A stretch of DNA of 7,163 nt, from assembly GCA_029548025.1 (NCBI GenBank), contig JAKPOE010000202.1:1-7163 (forward strand). The letters run 5' to 3'. The DNA is from Spirochaetota bacterium (GTDB lineage Bacteria; Spirochaetota; UBA4802; UB4802). Below, piece by piece: positions 1-6,960 of the stretch. The translations under genes and the position numbers were made by a program. Below the pieces are notes generated by a model, which ran no database searches, had not been told where the DNA came from, and saw only the letters and a list, made by a program, of their open reading frames with translations. Each line of letters starts with the position of its first letter. The first letter of the stretch is position 1.

Positions 1-677
1 TATGGCAGATTTTCTTTTAAATTTTGTGGTGTATCAAGTGCAATAATCTTACCTGCAATAATCAGAGCTATTCTGTTACAATGTTCTGCTTCATCCATGT
101 AGTGGGTTGTTACAAATACTGTTTTCCCCTCGTTAGCAAGCTTATAAATTTCATCCCAGAATATCCTGCGCATAAGAGGATCAACTCCTGATGTTGGTTC
201 ATCCAGAAATAAAATTTGTGGATCATGAATTAAAGCTGTACCTAATGCAAGTCGCTGTTTTATTCCAGGCGGAAGATTTTTTACCACCGTGTGTCTGTGA
301 GATATAATATCAACTATCTCCATGATATAGTGCATGCGTTGTTTTAATTGTGCAGTGCCCAGTCCATAAATGGTTCCATAAAATTTTAAATTTTCTTCTA
401 TGCTTAAATCTTCGTACAGTGAAAATTTTTGCGACATGTATCCAATACTGTTTTTAATTTCCCATTGTTGTTTAACAATATCATAGCCGGCAACAGTACC
501 AACGCCATCATCGGGTTGTAATAATCCGCACAACATCTTTATGGTAGTGCTTTTACCGGCACCATTAGGTCCAAGCAGTCCAAATATTTCACCCTTTGAA
601 ACAGAAAAACTTATTGCATTCACTGCTGTAAAATCGCCAAAACGCCTGGTAATGTTGTTTACGATTACTGTATACAT
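1..677 (-). CDS. ABC transporter ATPase, YbhF C-terminal-half type (NBD2), truncated by window edge
   Basis: Nucleotide-binding subunit of an ABC-2 exporter; 225 codons are visible and the C-terminus lies beyond position 1. I translated it directly from an ATG at 677-675, the first start after the upstream permease's stop (8-bp gap); a weak AAAGG Shine-Dalgarno overlaps the permease end. Visible motifs: Walker A GPNGAGKST at residues 36-44, Q-loop Gln83 in GYMSQKFSLYEDL, Walker B ILFLDEP at 155-161 with Glu160, D-loop SGVD at 163-166 and H-loop His192 in TTHYMDEAE. The signature loop is unusual: LPPGIKQRL (135-143) instead of LSGGQ. From memory, the second ATPase domain of E. coli YbhF has a similar LPLGFKQRL and the same LFLDEPTSGVDPL stretch, so the change is a family trait and not decay. 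I infer it pairs with the ATPase at 2978-3889 as a heterodimer. Being last in the operon, after both permeases, is unlike the fused YbhF arrangement. Confidence 0.93.
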   Translation of the reverse strand, partial: MYTVIVNNITRRFGDFTAVNAISFSVSKGEIFGLLGPNGAGKSTTIKMLCGLLQPDDGVGTVAGYDIVKQQWEIKNSIGYMSQKFSLYEDLSIEENLKFYGTIYGLGTAQLKQRMHYIMEIVDIISHRHTVVKNLPPGIKQRLALGTALIHDPQILFLDEPTSGVDPLMRRIFWDEIYKLANEGKTVFVTTHYMDEAEHCNRIALIIAGKIIALDTPQNLKENLP

Positions 678-685
678 AAATATGG

Positions 686-1831
686 TTACCTTTTGCCAAA
701 TTGCCATATGCTGATACGTAAAATAACTATGCTCATCACCAGAAGAATGATGATATTGTGCCATAGATAATATAAACCGCTCCCTTTAAGAAATATTCCC
801 CTGACGATTTCTGCAAAATAGCGCATTGGATTTAAATAAGTAACAAGCTGGATGACTTTGGGCATAGAATAAATAGGGAATATCACACCTGACAATAAAA
901 TTGACGGAAAAAAGAACATGAGTGATGATAACATTGCCTGCTGTTGTGTTGATGAAACCGATGATATGAACAGCCCAATAGCTAACGTAGAGACAATGTA
1001 AATAATACCAGACAATAATAAAAACACAAAGCTTCCTCTGAATGGGATGCCAAACCAGAAAATTGCAATGGCAGTAACCATTATAATATCAATAAAGGCA
1101 ATAATGGCAAAGGGAACAAGCTTGCCAATCATATATTCTTGAGGTTTAAGCGGTGATACTTTAATCTGCTCCATTGTTCCAGTTTCCCTTTCTTTTACTA
1201 TGGACATGGAGGTGAGCATAATAGTGATAAGTGCTATGAGCATTGCTATAACGCCCGGGAGGTAAAAGTTTACACTCTTCAAATCCTGATTAAACCAGTA
1301 GCGTGGGATAAGTTCTATAAAGCTTTGTTGCAAACCGATTTGTGATTGCAATAATATCTTCATTTTAATAATACTTATAAATTGTTCCTGTATATATGAA
1401 AGTGTTATGGAATTGATATATGATTGTATAACTGATGCACGGCTGGAATCGGTTCCATCAAGGATAACCTGCAATGCAACAGGCTTCCCGGTTTTTAAAG
1501 CTTTTGAAAATCCGTTTTCTATTTCAAGATAAAAGTCTGTATCACCCTTTTCAATAAGGGTCATTCCCTGTTTAGGCGAGTCAATATAAGAATGCAGGGC
1601 AAAATATGGCGATGCAACAAATTGCTGAATAAAAATTCTGCTCTGAGCTGTCCTATCCCGATCATATACTGAAAATAAAACATCATTGACATCCGTATTG
1701 ACCGCATAGCCAAATACCAATGTCATCAGGATGGGTGGGACAATGATGATTGCTCTCAATTTAGGATCTCGTATTACAAGTGTAAATTCTTTCCTTATCA
1801 TAATTTTTATGTTATTCAGTGATAGTTTCAT
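686..1831 (-). CDS. ABC-2 type permease, YbhR-like (381 aa)
   Basis: Inner-membrane subunit of the exporter. It has the standard ABC-2 layout: a cytoplasmic N-terminal helix with RKEF...RDP (13-23), TM1 about 25-45, a periplasmic domain about 46-190, then five more hydrophobic segments near 191-213, 238-260, 268-290, 300-320 and 355-375. The conserved coupling stretch KERETGTMEQ (213-222) follows TM2. The C-terminal half contains SSTQQQA (293-299), FPSILLSGVIFPIYSMP and TYLNPMRYFAEI, which from memory match E. coli YbhR (SSLCSTQQQA, MPAILLSG, NPIRHFTDI) better than YbhS. The length is close to YbhR (about 368 aa). The start is an ATG at 1831 with AGGA seven bases upstream, four bases after the previous permease's TAG. 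It probably forms a heterodimer with that permease. The substrate cannot be read from the sequence; family members export drugs, dyes or ions. Confidence 0.93.
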   Translation of the reverse strand: MKLSLNNIKIMIRKEFTLVIRDPKLRAIIIVPPILMTLVFGYAVNTDVNDVLFSVYDRDRTAQSRIFIQQFVASPYFALHSYIDSPKQGMTLIEKGDTDFYLEIENGFSKALKTGKPVALQVILDGTDSSRASVIQSYINSITLSYIQEQFISIIKMKILLQSQIGLQQSFIELIPRYWFNQDLKSVNFYLPGVIAMLIALITIMLTSMSIVKERETGTMEQIKVSPLKPQEYMIGKLVPFAIIAFIDIIMVTAIAIFWFGIPFRGSFVFLLLSGIIYIVSTLAIGLFISSVSSTQQQAMLSSLMFFFPSILLSGVIFPIYSMPKVIQLVTYLNPMRYFAEIVRGIFLKGSGLYYLWHNIIILLVMSIVILRISIWQFGKR

Positions 1832-1835
1832 GTAA

Positions 1836-2975
1836 CTATCCTATATATCGTAAGTTTATTTTTTTAATGCCAACTATCACCATAACTAATGCAAAGATGA
1901 CCATGAAGATGATCTGTGTTGAAAGAAGTGATGCAGCCAGCCCTTTTATAGCTATACCTTTGATAAGAGAAACCATGTAACGGGCAGGAATAATATAGGT
2001 TATTGCCTGTAAAATGATGGGCATATTTTTTATAGGGAAAATAAATCCTGATAAAAGTATCGTAGGCAGATAGGTGGCAATCATAGCTACCTGTATTGAA
2101 AGTACCTGAATTCGTGTTGCTGATGAGATAACAAGTCCAAAGGTGCAGGTGCCAATAAGAAAGAGAGTAGAAACCAACATGAGCTCGGCAAAACTTCCTC
2201 TAATAGGTATATCGAAAACAAAATATCCAACAAGGTAGGTAATAACGACATCAAAGATGCCAATGAAAATATAAGGGAGTAGTTTGCCAATAATAATCTG
2301 ATATGAGCGCACCGGGGTTGTTATAAGGCTTTCCATAGTTCCTCGCTCCCACTCGCGTGAAATGGTGAGTGATGTTATAAGAGCACTGATGATGGCAAGA
2401 ACAATCACAATAATGCCAGGGACAACAAAATTTTTGCTTTCCAATTCTTCGTTATACCATATGCGTGTTTCAACTGAAATTGGTGTTATACTATTGCCAT
2501 ATCCCAGGCTGTTTAATGCATTGTGTTGTAATTGCAGATTATATTGCGATATAATTGCATTAAAGTATCCTGATGCTATGGTTGCAGACATGGAATCTGA
2601 AGCATCTAATAACAACTGAACCTGTGATGATTTGCCGCTTTTAAGTTTTTTAGTAAAATCAAAAGGGATAACGAGCGCTGCTACGGCTTTGTTGCTGTTG
2701 ATAATGGCGTCAATATCGTGAAAGCTATGGACATACCCACTATACTGCAGATATTCACTGTGCATAAATATTTCTGCAAACTGGCGTGAGAACGATGTTC
2801 TGTTCTGGTCATAGATAACAAATGTAACATTTTTTACATCCATATTCAAAGCATAGCCAAATATAAGCACTAATAATGCCGGAGTAAAAAGGGATAGTAT
2901 AAGGCTTCGAATATCACGGTATATGTGGATCCATTCTTTCTGAGCTATCGCAATAATGCGCAAAAGACTTATCAT
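1836..2975 (-). CDS. ABC-2 type permease, YbhS-like (379 aa)
   Basis: Second inner-membrane subunit of the exporter. Numbered from the ATG at 2975: amphipathic N-terminus with QKEW...YRD (12-21), TM1 about 24-44, periplasmic domain about 45-184, TM2 about 185-206 followed by SREWERGTMESL (206-217), and further segments near 232-254, 262-285, 290-313 and 350-370. SREWERGTME, YLPTILLSGFIF and ITYIIPARYMVS closely resemble E. coli YbhS (AREWERGTME, FLPSIMLSGFIF, VTYIIPARYFVS) as I remember it. A GTG at 2981 would add two residues and overlap the upstream ATPase by GTGA, but that GTG is itself part of a GAGGTGA Shine-Dalgarno sitting directly before the ATG, so I prefer the ATG. The gene order ATPase, YbhS-like, YbhR-like is the same as in E. 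coli. The partner is the permease immediately downstream, which has the same topology and nearly the same length. Confidence 0.93.
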   Translation of the reverse strand: MISLLRIIAIAQKEWIHIYRDIRSLILSLFTPALLVLIFGYALNMDVKNVTFVIYDQNRTSFSRQFAEIFMHSEYLQYSGYVHSFHDIDAIINSNKAVAALVIPFDFTKKLKSGKSSQVQLLLDASDSMSATIASGYFNAIISQYNLQLQHNALNSLGYGNSITPISVETRIWYNEELESKNFVVPGIIVIVLAIISALITSLTISREWERGTMESLITTPVRSYQIIIGKLLPYIFIGIFDVVITYLVGYFVFDIPIRGSFAELMLVSTLFLIGTCTFGLVISSATRIQVLSIQVAMIATYLPTILLSGFIFPIKNMPIILQAITYIIPARYMVSLIKGIAIKGLAASLLSTQIIFMVIFALVMVIVGIKKINLRYIG

Positions 2976-2977
2976 GT

Positions 2978-3889
2978 TCACCTCGGTGCAATTGCTTCAA
3001 CAAAGATGTCTTCTAATGACGGCGTTGTCTTATGAATTGTGAGCACTGATATTTTATGTGAAAATAAAAGTTTTTCAATAGCAGGCAAAGACATTGCAAC
3101 ATTGTCAACAAACACGCGCACTGCATTTCCGCTGCGGAGTGCATGCATATATTCAGGATTTGTCTTTAGTATTTGTTCAGCCTCAACAGGTCTATTGGTT
3201 ACAATTTCAAGTAATGGTTTGTTGATCATTGCTTTAATACCTGTTGGAGTATCCACTTTTAAAAATGAACCATGGTACATCAGAGCAACACGGTTGCAAC
3301 GTTCGGCTTCGTCTAAGTATGCGGTGCTGACTACAATAGTTACTCCTTCCACACACAGATCATATAGTATCTTCCAGAACTCACGCCGTGAAATAGGGTC
3401 AACACCATTGGTTGGCTCATCCAGCAATAGAATAGCAGGTTTGTGAACAAGACAGCATGCCAGCCCCAACTTTTGTTTCATGCCACCTGAAAGCTTTCCG
3501 GCTAATCTATCTTTAAACGCTTCAAGATTGCTGAAATTCCAGAGCACCGGTAATGTTTTTTTAATTTCTTTTTCGCGCAATCCAAATATTTTGCCAAAGA
3601 ACATGATGTTTTCAAGTACCGTTAGGTCTTCATATAGCCCAAAACGTTGTGGCATGTAACCAATATGCTCTTTAACATTATAGATAGCATTATGATATGG
3701 GTTATCGTTAAAAAGTGTTGTACCGGTATCAGGTCGCAAAATACCAGCCATGATTCGTAGCAATGTGCTTTTGCCGGCTCCATCAGGCCCTACAATACCA
3801 ACAAGCTCACCTTTTTCCAGTTGTAATGAAACATCGTTAACTGCAATAATGCTGTTAAACTGTTTAGTCAGTCCCTTAACCTGTATCAA
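2978..3889 (-). CDS. ABC transporter ATPase, YbhF N-terminal-half type (NBD1, 303 aa)
   Basis: Nucleotide-binding subunit of the exporter. Motifs: Walker A GPDGAGKST at 34-42, Q-loop Gln81 in GYMPQRFGLYEDL, an intact signature LSGGMKQKL at 133-141, Walker B ILLLDEP at 153-159 with Glu158, and D-loop NGVD at 161-164. The H-loop histidine is missing: the sequence is VVSTAYLDEAE with Ala190 where His is expected; I confirmed the GCA codon. From memory the first ATPase domain of E. coli YbhF shares GPDGAGKT, LAGKLSGGMKQKLGLAC, GVDPISRRE and a non-His residue at the same place (STSYLDEAE). After residue 210 comes an accessory C-terminal domain ending in TTPSLEDIFVEAI. The start is TTG at 3889: an in-frame stop lies only two codons upstream, and AGGTGA sits three bases before it. 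TTG overlaps the adaptor's TGA by four bases. NBD2 at 1-677 is the inferred partner. Confidence 0.94.
   Translation of the reverse strand: MIQVKGLTKQFNSIIAVNDVSLQLEKGELVGIVGPDGAGKSTLLRIMAGILRPDTGTTLFNDNPYHNAIYNVKEHIGYMPQRFGLYEDLTVLENIMFFGKIFGLREKEIKKTLPVLWNFSNLEAFKDRLAGKLSGGMKQKLGLACCLVHKPAILLLDEPTNGVDPISRREFWKILYDLCVEGVTIVVSTAYLDEAERCNRVALMYHGSFLKVDTPTGIKAMINKPLLEIVTNRPVEAEQILKTNPEYMHALRSGNAVRVFVDNVAMSLPAIEKLLFSHKISVLTIHKTTPSLEDIFVEAIAPR
2979..2984 (-). promoter_or_regulatory. Shine-Dalgarno that fixes the YbhS-like permease start
   Basis: On the minus strand GAGGTG (continuing as GAGGTGA) lies three bases before the ATG at 2975 and overlaps the last codon and TGA stop of the upstream ATPase. 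The only alternative start, GTG at 2981, is inside this motif and has no ribosome-binding site of its own. The site also implies translational coupling to the ATPase gene. Confidence 0.6.
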
Positions 3890-4686
3890 TGTTCACCTGT
3901 TACTATAACAGCATCTGCAGGCATTCCTGGTTTTAATTCTTTATTGCTGTTATCAATAGTTATTTTTACAGCAAAGACTAATTTCACGCGTTCCTCTTTT
4001 GTCTGGATAGTTTTTGGTGTAAACTCAGGCTTATTGGCAATAGCCACCACCTTTCCGGGAAAGGGTTTGTCAGGATAACTATCGGTATACACAAACGCCT
4101 TTTGCCCATGCTTTACCCGGCCAATATATCTTTCATTAACGTATATCTTTATCCATGCTTTTGTTAAATCAGCTAACGTCATGATGGAACTGCCGGGGAG
4201 GGCAAGCTCGCCTACCTCTAAATTCCGTGTAAGCACAACACCTGCAACAGGTGCATACAACACCGCCTGATCAATAGTTGCCATAACAAAGTCATAATTT
4301 CCCTTTGCAACGTTGTATGCGGCAACAGCATTATCAAGTTCCCGCTGCGAAATAGAGCCGCTTGCAAAAAGTTCACGTGCTCGTTTTAAATTTTTTTCAG
4401 CATTAGTAAGGTTAGCCAGTGCTGAAAGTTTCTGAGCGCTCAGTTCATCGTATGCTAATTTAACAATAAGTGCTCCCTGTTTTACCTCCTCCCCTTCATC
4501 AAAAGGAAGCTCAACAACTCTGCCGGCAATTTTAGATGCTACCTCAACCTCGGTTACTTCAATAACGCCGGAACCTTCTATGCGGTTGTCGTTTTTGCCA
4601 CTATATCGCAGCATTTCAAAATAGATGGTGACGCCAACAACAATAACCACTACCACAATAACAGGAATAATGCGTTTATTTTTCAT
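3886..4686 (-). CDS. HlyD/YbhG-family periplasmic membrane fusion protein (266 aa)
   Basis: Periplasmic adaptor linking the ABC core to the outer-membrane channel. It has an N-terminal membrane anchor (about 6-23) with positive residues before it and no lipobox. A biotinyl-lipoyl half-motif follows (about 42-77, SKIAGRVVELPFDEGEEVKQG), then an alpha-hairpin (about 79-140), the second lipoyl half (about 142-172, YAPVAGVVLTRNLEVGE) and a beta-barrel domain (about 175-256) ending LKPGMPADAVI. At the hairpin tip R102, L106 and S113 fit RxxxLxxxxxxS, the motif known from AcrA/MacA-type adaptors for TolC docking. The YTDSYPDKPFPGKV and KPEFTPKTIQT stretches resemble E. coli YbhG, but this protein is roughly 65 residues shorter, mostly in the hairpin. 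The ATG at 4686 lies inside the last codons of the channel gene (11-bp overlap), three bases after a GAGGAAA Shine-Dalgarno. Confidence 0.94.
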   Translation of the reverse strand: MKNKRIIPVIVVVVIVVGVTIYFEMLRYSGKNDNRIEGSGVIEVTEVEVASKIAGRVVELPFDEGEEVKQGALIVKLAYDELSAQKLSALANLTNAEKNLKRARELFASGSISQRELDNAVAAYNVAKGNYDFVMATIDQAVLYAPVAGVVLTRNLEVGELALPGSSIMTLADLTKAWIKIYVNERYIGRVKHGQKAFVYTDSYPDKPFPGKVVAIANKPEFTPKTIQTKEERVKLVFAVKITIDNSNKELKPGMPADAVIVTGEH

Positions 4687-6070
4687 ACATTTCCTCGGTA
4701 AAAATTATTTCAGTACAGTCAAATCCCGTGTCTTTTTTAAGTTGGGCGATAGTACAATAGAAGTCATTGATTGCCTTGATATAACCCATGCGTGCAGAGG
4801 TAAGCTGTAATTCTGCATTTAACAAATCTGAATTTTTTATAACTCCAGCACGATAGCTTTCTTTAGCAATACGTAAACCTTCTGAAGCTGTTTCTATATT
4901 TTTGTTTTGTGCTATGATTGTTTCATATGCAGTGATAAGTTTGCCGTAATCTGTCCGTACAGCAATAATAATACTTTGTTTAACCTGTTTAATTCTTTCT
5001 TCAATTTCTTTAAGCTTTTCCTTTTCTTCACGCTCCACTCCCTGTACGGTATCAACAGGTACAAGCGAGCCCCAGCGATACGTTGCTGCAAATCGTATCT
5101 GCCATGTTGTTTGCCATTCTTTGTTACCAGTAATTGTAGACAAATCAAGAGATTGACCGGGGAAGGGAAGTGGAACATCGGATGTGTTGGGTAAAAGGTA
5201 AGTTTTACCATAGTACCCCGCAATGGAAAATGTTGGCCACAGATACACCGATTGGGTTGCTTCTATGCTATCTTTTACCATGTCCTTACGTAATGACAGT
5301 TGCAGCACCTCAGGCCGGTACAAAAGAGCCTTTTCAACCAACAAATTAACAATGGCAACTGGCTGAGGTTTTTTAATAGTGCTATCAAATCCTTCATATG
5401 CTATAGTATATGTTCCTGTTTTAGCACCAACATGGTAATTAAAAAGATCAAGCGCTGTGTTATAGTTATTTGCTGCTTCAATAAGTAGAGGTTCCTGACT
5501 TTGTAATTGAACCTGTGCCTGCAGCAGCTCAAATTTTGGAACGGTACCGGTATTAAAAAGGTTTTGTACATCAAGAAGGTTTGATTGTAACACATTGATA
5601 GAATTTTTACGTAATGTTATAACCTCATCAGCCAGTATAACATCAAAGTAGCTTTTAATGACATTGTACTCAATAGTTGATGTTATTTTTTTAACATCTT
5701 CTTTTGCCAGTTTGTAGTTACTATAACTTTGAGTTAATGTATTGTAAAAATTCCCCGGATTTATGCCAAACTTAATCTGAATAAATTTTAAATCATACTG
5801 CCCGTCAGATAAACTTAAAAATCCATTTTCCGCATATTGCCGTATGGCATCAGCTTCAGACTCTAAGGCCGGGTAAAGCATACCCCACACCTGATAAATT
5901 ATTTCATTGGCTTGCTTTAAACGCTGTTGCGCTGTTAATAATTCAAAGTTGTTTTTTAAGGCAATGTCAATTGCCTGATTTAAAGTTAGCTTTTGCAGAG
6001 CATTAACCGGAATGGAAATAAAAAGTATTATTATGAGCGATAGTAATCGAGTAATACATATCATTTTCAT
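4676..6070 (-). CDS. TolC-family outer-membrane efflux protein (464 aa)
   Basis: Outer-membrane channel subunit, expected to form a trimer with a beta-barrel in the outer membrane and a long periplasmic helical tunnel. A signal peptide covers about residues 1-24 (hydrophobic core LLSLIIILFISI, probable cleavage VNA-LQ). Two OEP repeats follow. The first begins LTLNQAIDIALKNN (28-41) and has a tip-like LFNTGTVPKFELLQAQ (171-186). The second has EKALLYRPEVLQL (246-258), LWPTFSIAGYYG (277-288) and the equivalent SYRAGVIKNSDLLNAE (405-420). The length is normal for the family and no cysteine lipidation site is seen. It starts at an ATG two bases after the regulator's stop, and its Shine-Dalgarno lies inside the regulator gene. 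The adaptor gene overlaps its 3' end, so the two are likely dedicated partners. E. coli's ybh operon lacks its own channel gene, so the inclusion here makes the pump self-contained. Confidence 0.95.
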   Translation of the reverse strand: MKMICITRLLSLIIILFISIPVNALQKLTLNQAIDIALKNNFELLTAQQRLKQANEIIYQVWGMLYPALESEADAIRQYAENGFLSLSDGQYDLKFIQIKFGINPGNFYNTLTQSYSNYKLAKEDVKKITSTIEYNVIKSYFDVILADEVITLRKNSINVLQSNLLDVQNLFNTGTVPKFELLQAQVQLQSQEPLLIEAANNYNTALDLFNYHVGAKTGTYTIAYEGFDSTIKKPQPVAIVNLLVEKALLYRPEVLQLSLRKDMVKDSIEATQSVYLWPTFSIAGYYGKTYLLPNTSDVPLPFPGQSLDLSTITGNKEWQTTWQIRFAATYRWGSLVPVDTVQGVEREEKEKLKEIEERIKQVKQSIIIAVRTDYGKLITAYETIIAQNKNIETASEGLRIAKESYRAGVIKNSDLLNAELQLTSARMGYIKAINDFYCTIAQLKKDTGFDCTEIIFTEEMYEK

Positions 6071-6072
6071 AA

Positions 6073-6678
6073 TTACTCCTTTTTCACAATACCATGCGCT
6101 AAAAGCTGCAGCAGATTTGCAATATATTGTTCAACATTAGATTCCTGAAAATATTTTTGGTAGACTGAAGTTCCTTCAAGTATCTGCCGCATGAGATTAT
6201 AAAAGATAACAGCGCCGGCAATGGAAATCATGGTATATTGCGGATGAATATCTTTTAGCATATTTTTATTGTTTCCAAGCTGGTAAAATTTCCCAACAAG
6301 CTCTGTTATTGGTTCAATAATGGTAGGAGCAACTATCTTCCGTATAAATTTACCACCACTTGAAAGTTCACGCATAATGATCAAAAAATAGTGCTTATCA
6401 AGGCTGCTCATGTGCCTTGCATAATCTTCAATAACTATGATTGGATTGCCTGCTTCTATAGCTTTTTGCAGACTTCCCTGAACAGTATCAAAGATGGTTT
6501 GGGCTAAATTTTTTACAATGGCAGCATATAACGCTTCTTTGTTTTTAAAATGGTAGTATATCATTGCTTTGTTTATCTTAGCTTTTTTTGCAATACGGTC
6601 AACCCGTGCACCATCAAGACCATAGTTAGCAAACTCTATTATAGCTGCATGAATAATCTTATCTTTACTTGTTTTCAT
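6073..6678 (-). CDS. TetR/AcrR-family transcriptional regulator (201 aa)
   Basis: Probable ligand-responsive repressor of the operon, and its first gene. The N-terminal TetR DNA-binding domain spans about residues 4-53: helix 1 KDKIIHAAIIEFANYGLDGA, then VDRIAKKAKINKAMIYYHFKNKEALYAAIV with the typical YYHFKNKEALY after the recognition helix. The remaining 150 residues are the helical ligand-binding and dimerisation domain, which is too divergent to suggest a ligand. The frame stays open upstream to a TTG at 6729, but I chose the ATG at 6678 because that TTG is the first half of the -35 box (TTGACT), the palindromic operator and -10 box fall in the extension, and family members start just before the KDKII-like helix. 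No strong Shine-Dalgarno precedes the ATG, so translation may be weak. A TetR regulator (CecR) also heads the E. coli ybh cluster. Confidence 0.93.
   Translation of the reverse strand: MKTSKDKIIHAAIIEFANYGLDGARVDRIAKKAKINKAMIYYHFKNKEALYAAIVKNLAQTIFDTVQGSLQKAIEAGNPIIVIEDYARHMSSLDKHYFLIIMRELSSGGKFIRKIVAPTIIEPITELVGKFYQLGNNKNMLKDIHPQYTMISIAGAVIFYNLMRQILEGTSVYQKYFQESNVEQYIANLLQLLAHGIVKKE
6076..6084 (-). promoter_or_regulatory. Shine-Dalgarno of the outer-membrane channel gene
   Basis: AAAAAGGAG on the minus strand lies five bases before the ATG at 6070. It sits in the last codons of the regulator gene, just before its TAA stop. This supports the first ATG over a second one two codons later and suggests coupled translation. 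Confidence 0.7.
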
Positions 6679-6680
6679 AG

Positions 6681-6698
6681 TAACTAACCGTTTAGTTA
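6681..6698. promoter_or_regulatory. Predicted TetR operator palindrome
   Basis: TAACTAA-CCGT-TTAGTTA is a perfect inverted repeat with 7-bp arms and a 4-bp spacer. It ends two bases before the regulator's ATG and lies immediately downstream of the -10 box, covering the predicted transcription start near 6694. Size, symmetry and position are typical of a TetR-family operator, so autorepression of the operon is the natural inference. Confidence 0.75.
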
Positions 6699-6700
6699 AC

Positions 6701-6729
6701 AACATACTGCTATATACCATAAAAGTCAA
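6701..6729 (-). promoter_or_regulatory. Sigma70-type promoter of the efflux operon
   Basis: On the minus strand: -35 TTGACT at 6729-6724, a 17-bp spacer, and -10 TATGTT at 6706-6701. Both hexamers are near consensus and the spacing is optimal. The predicted start is around 6694, giving a leader of roughly 15 bases. No other promoter or terminator is seen between the operon genes. Confidence 0.72.
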
Positions 6730-6761
6730 TATTTTATTATTATTTTTCCTCTTTATATAAT

Positions 6762-6789
6762 GTAAATAGGCTCTGACCCCATTATTTAC
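6762..6789. repeat. Short inverted repeat around the left direct-repeat copy
   Basis: GTAAATA (6762-6768) pairs with TATTTAC (6783-6789), with a 14-base loop containing the left copy of the CTCTGACCCC motif. No T-run follows on either strand, so it is not an obvious terminator. Confidence 0.45.
6770..6783 (+). repeat. 14-bp direct repeat, left copy
   Basis: GCTCTGACCCCATT, identical to positions 7036-7049 and in the same orientation, with starts 266 bp apart. The two copies border the palindrome cluster. Confidence 0.85.
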
Positions 6790-6820
6790 GTAATTTCTAT
6801 CGGGATTAAAGGAAAATCAG

Positions 6821-6890
6821 CGGAGGCACGGATGTCGTAGCGCCATATGGCTCGTGCGAGGACATAGACAGGATGTCGTCCGCAGCACGA
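6821..6890. repeat. GC-rich compound palindrome
   Basis: Several overlapping inverted repeats are packed together. TCGTGC (6852-6857) pairs with GCACGA (6885-6890), enclosing GACAT (6861-6865) with ATGTC (6873-6877). GCCATATGGC (6842-6851) is a perfect 10-bp palindrome. GCACG (6826-6830) can instead pair with CGTGC (6853-6857). GGATGTCGT occurs twice (6830-6838, 6871-6879), offering alternative partners for GACAT. Composition and symmetry resemble REP-like elements. Confidence 0.5.
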
Positions 6891-6918
6891 TGTAAATGGC
6901 AAGGATAAATAAAAGCAA

Positions 6919-6953
6919 GTGGCAAGGCTCACCGCCGTGTGAGGTGGCTCCAC
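6919..6953. repeat. Nested inverted repeat
   Basis: CTCAC (6928-6932) pairs with GTGAG (6939-6943) across a 6-base loop. Outside it GTGG (6919-6922) can pair with CCAC (6950-6953). It is a modest stem-loop within the cluster. Confidence 0.4.
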
Positions 6954-6960
6954 AGGGTTG

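Noticed and set aside
241..275. LPPGI signature of the last ATPase as evidence of a decaying pseudogene
   Set aside because: All other motifs, including the H-loop histidine and catalytic glutamate, are intact, and the second half of YbhF homologues has a similarly altered signature as I recall it.
2976..2981. GTG at 2981 as start of the YbhS-like permease
   Set aside because: It lies inside the GAGGTGA Shine-Dalgarno serving the ATG at 2975 and has no ribosome-binding site of its own.
3039..3446. A 135-codon plus-strand open frame opposite the first ATPase
   Set aside because: It is antisense to a gene with all expected ABC motifs, has no plausible domain, and is a by-product of the real frame's composition. 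The same holds for open frames opposite or out of frame at 2087-2290, 2362-2619, 4625-4810, 4907-5223, 5300-5488 and 5401-5595.
6679..6729. A 17-residue N-terminal extension of the regulator from TTG at 6729
   Set aside because: The TTG is part of the -35 box, and the -10 box and operator lie within the extension, upstream of the predicted transcription start.
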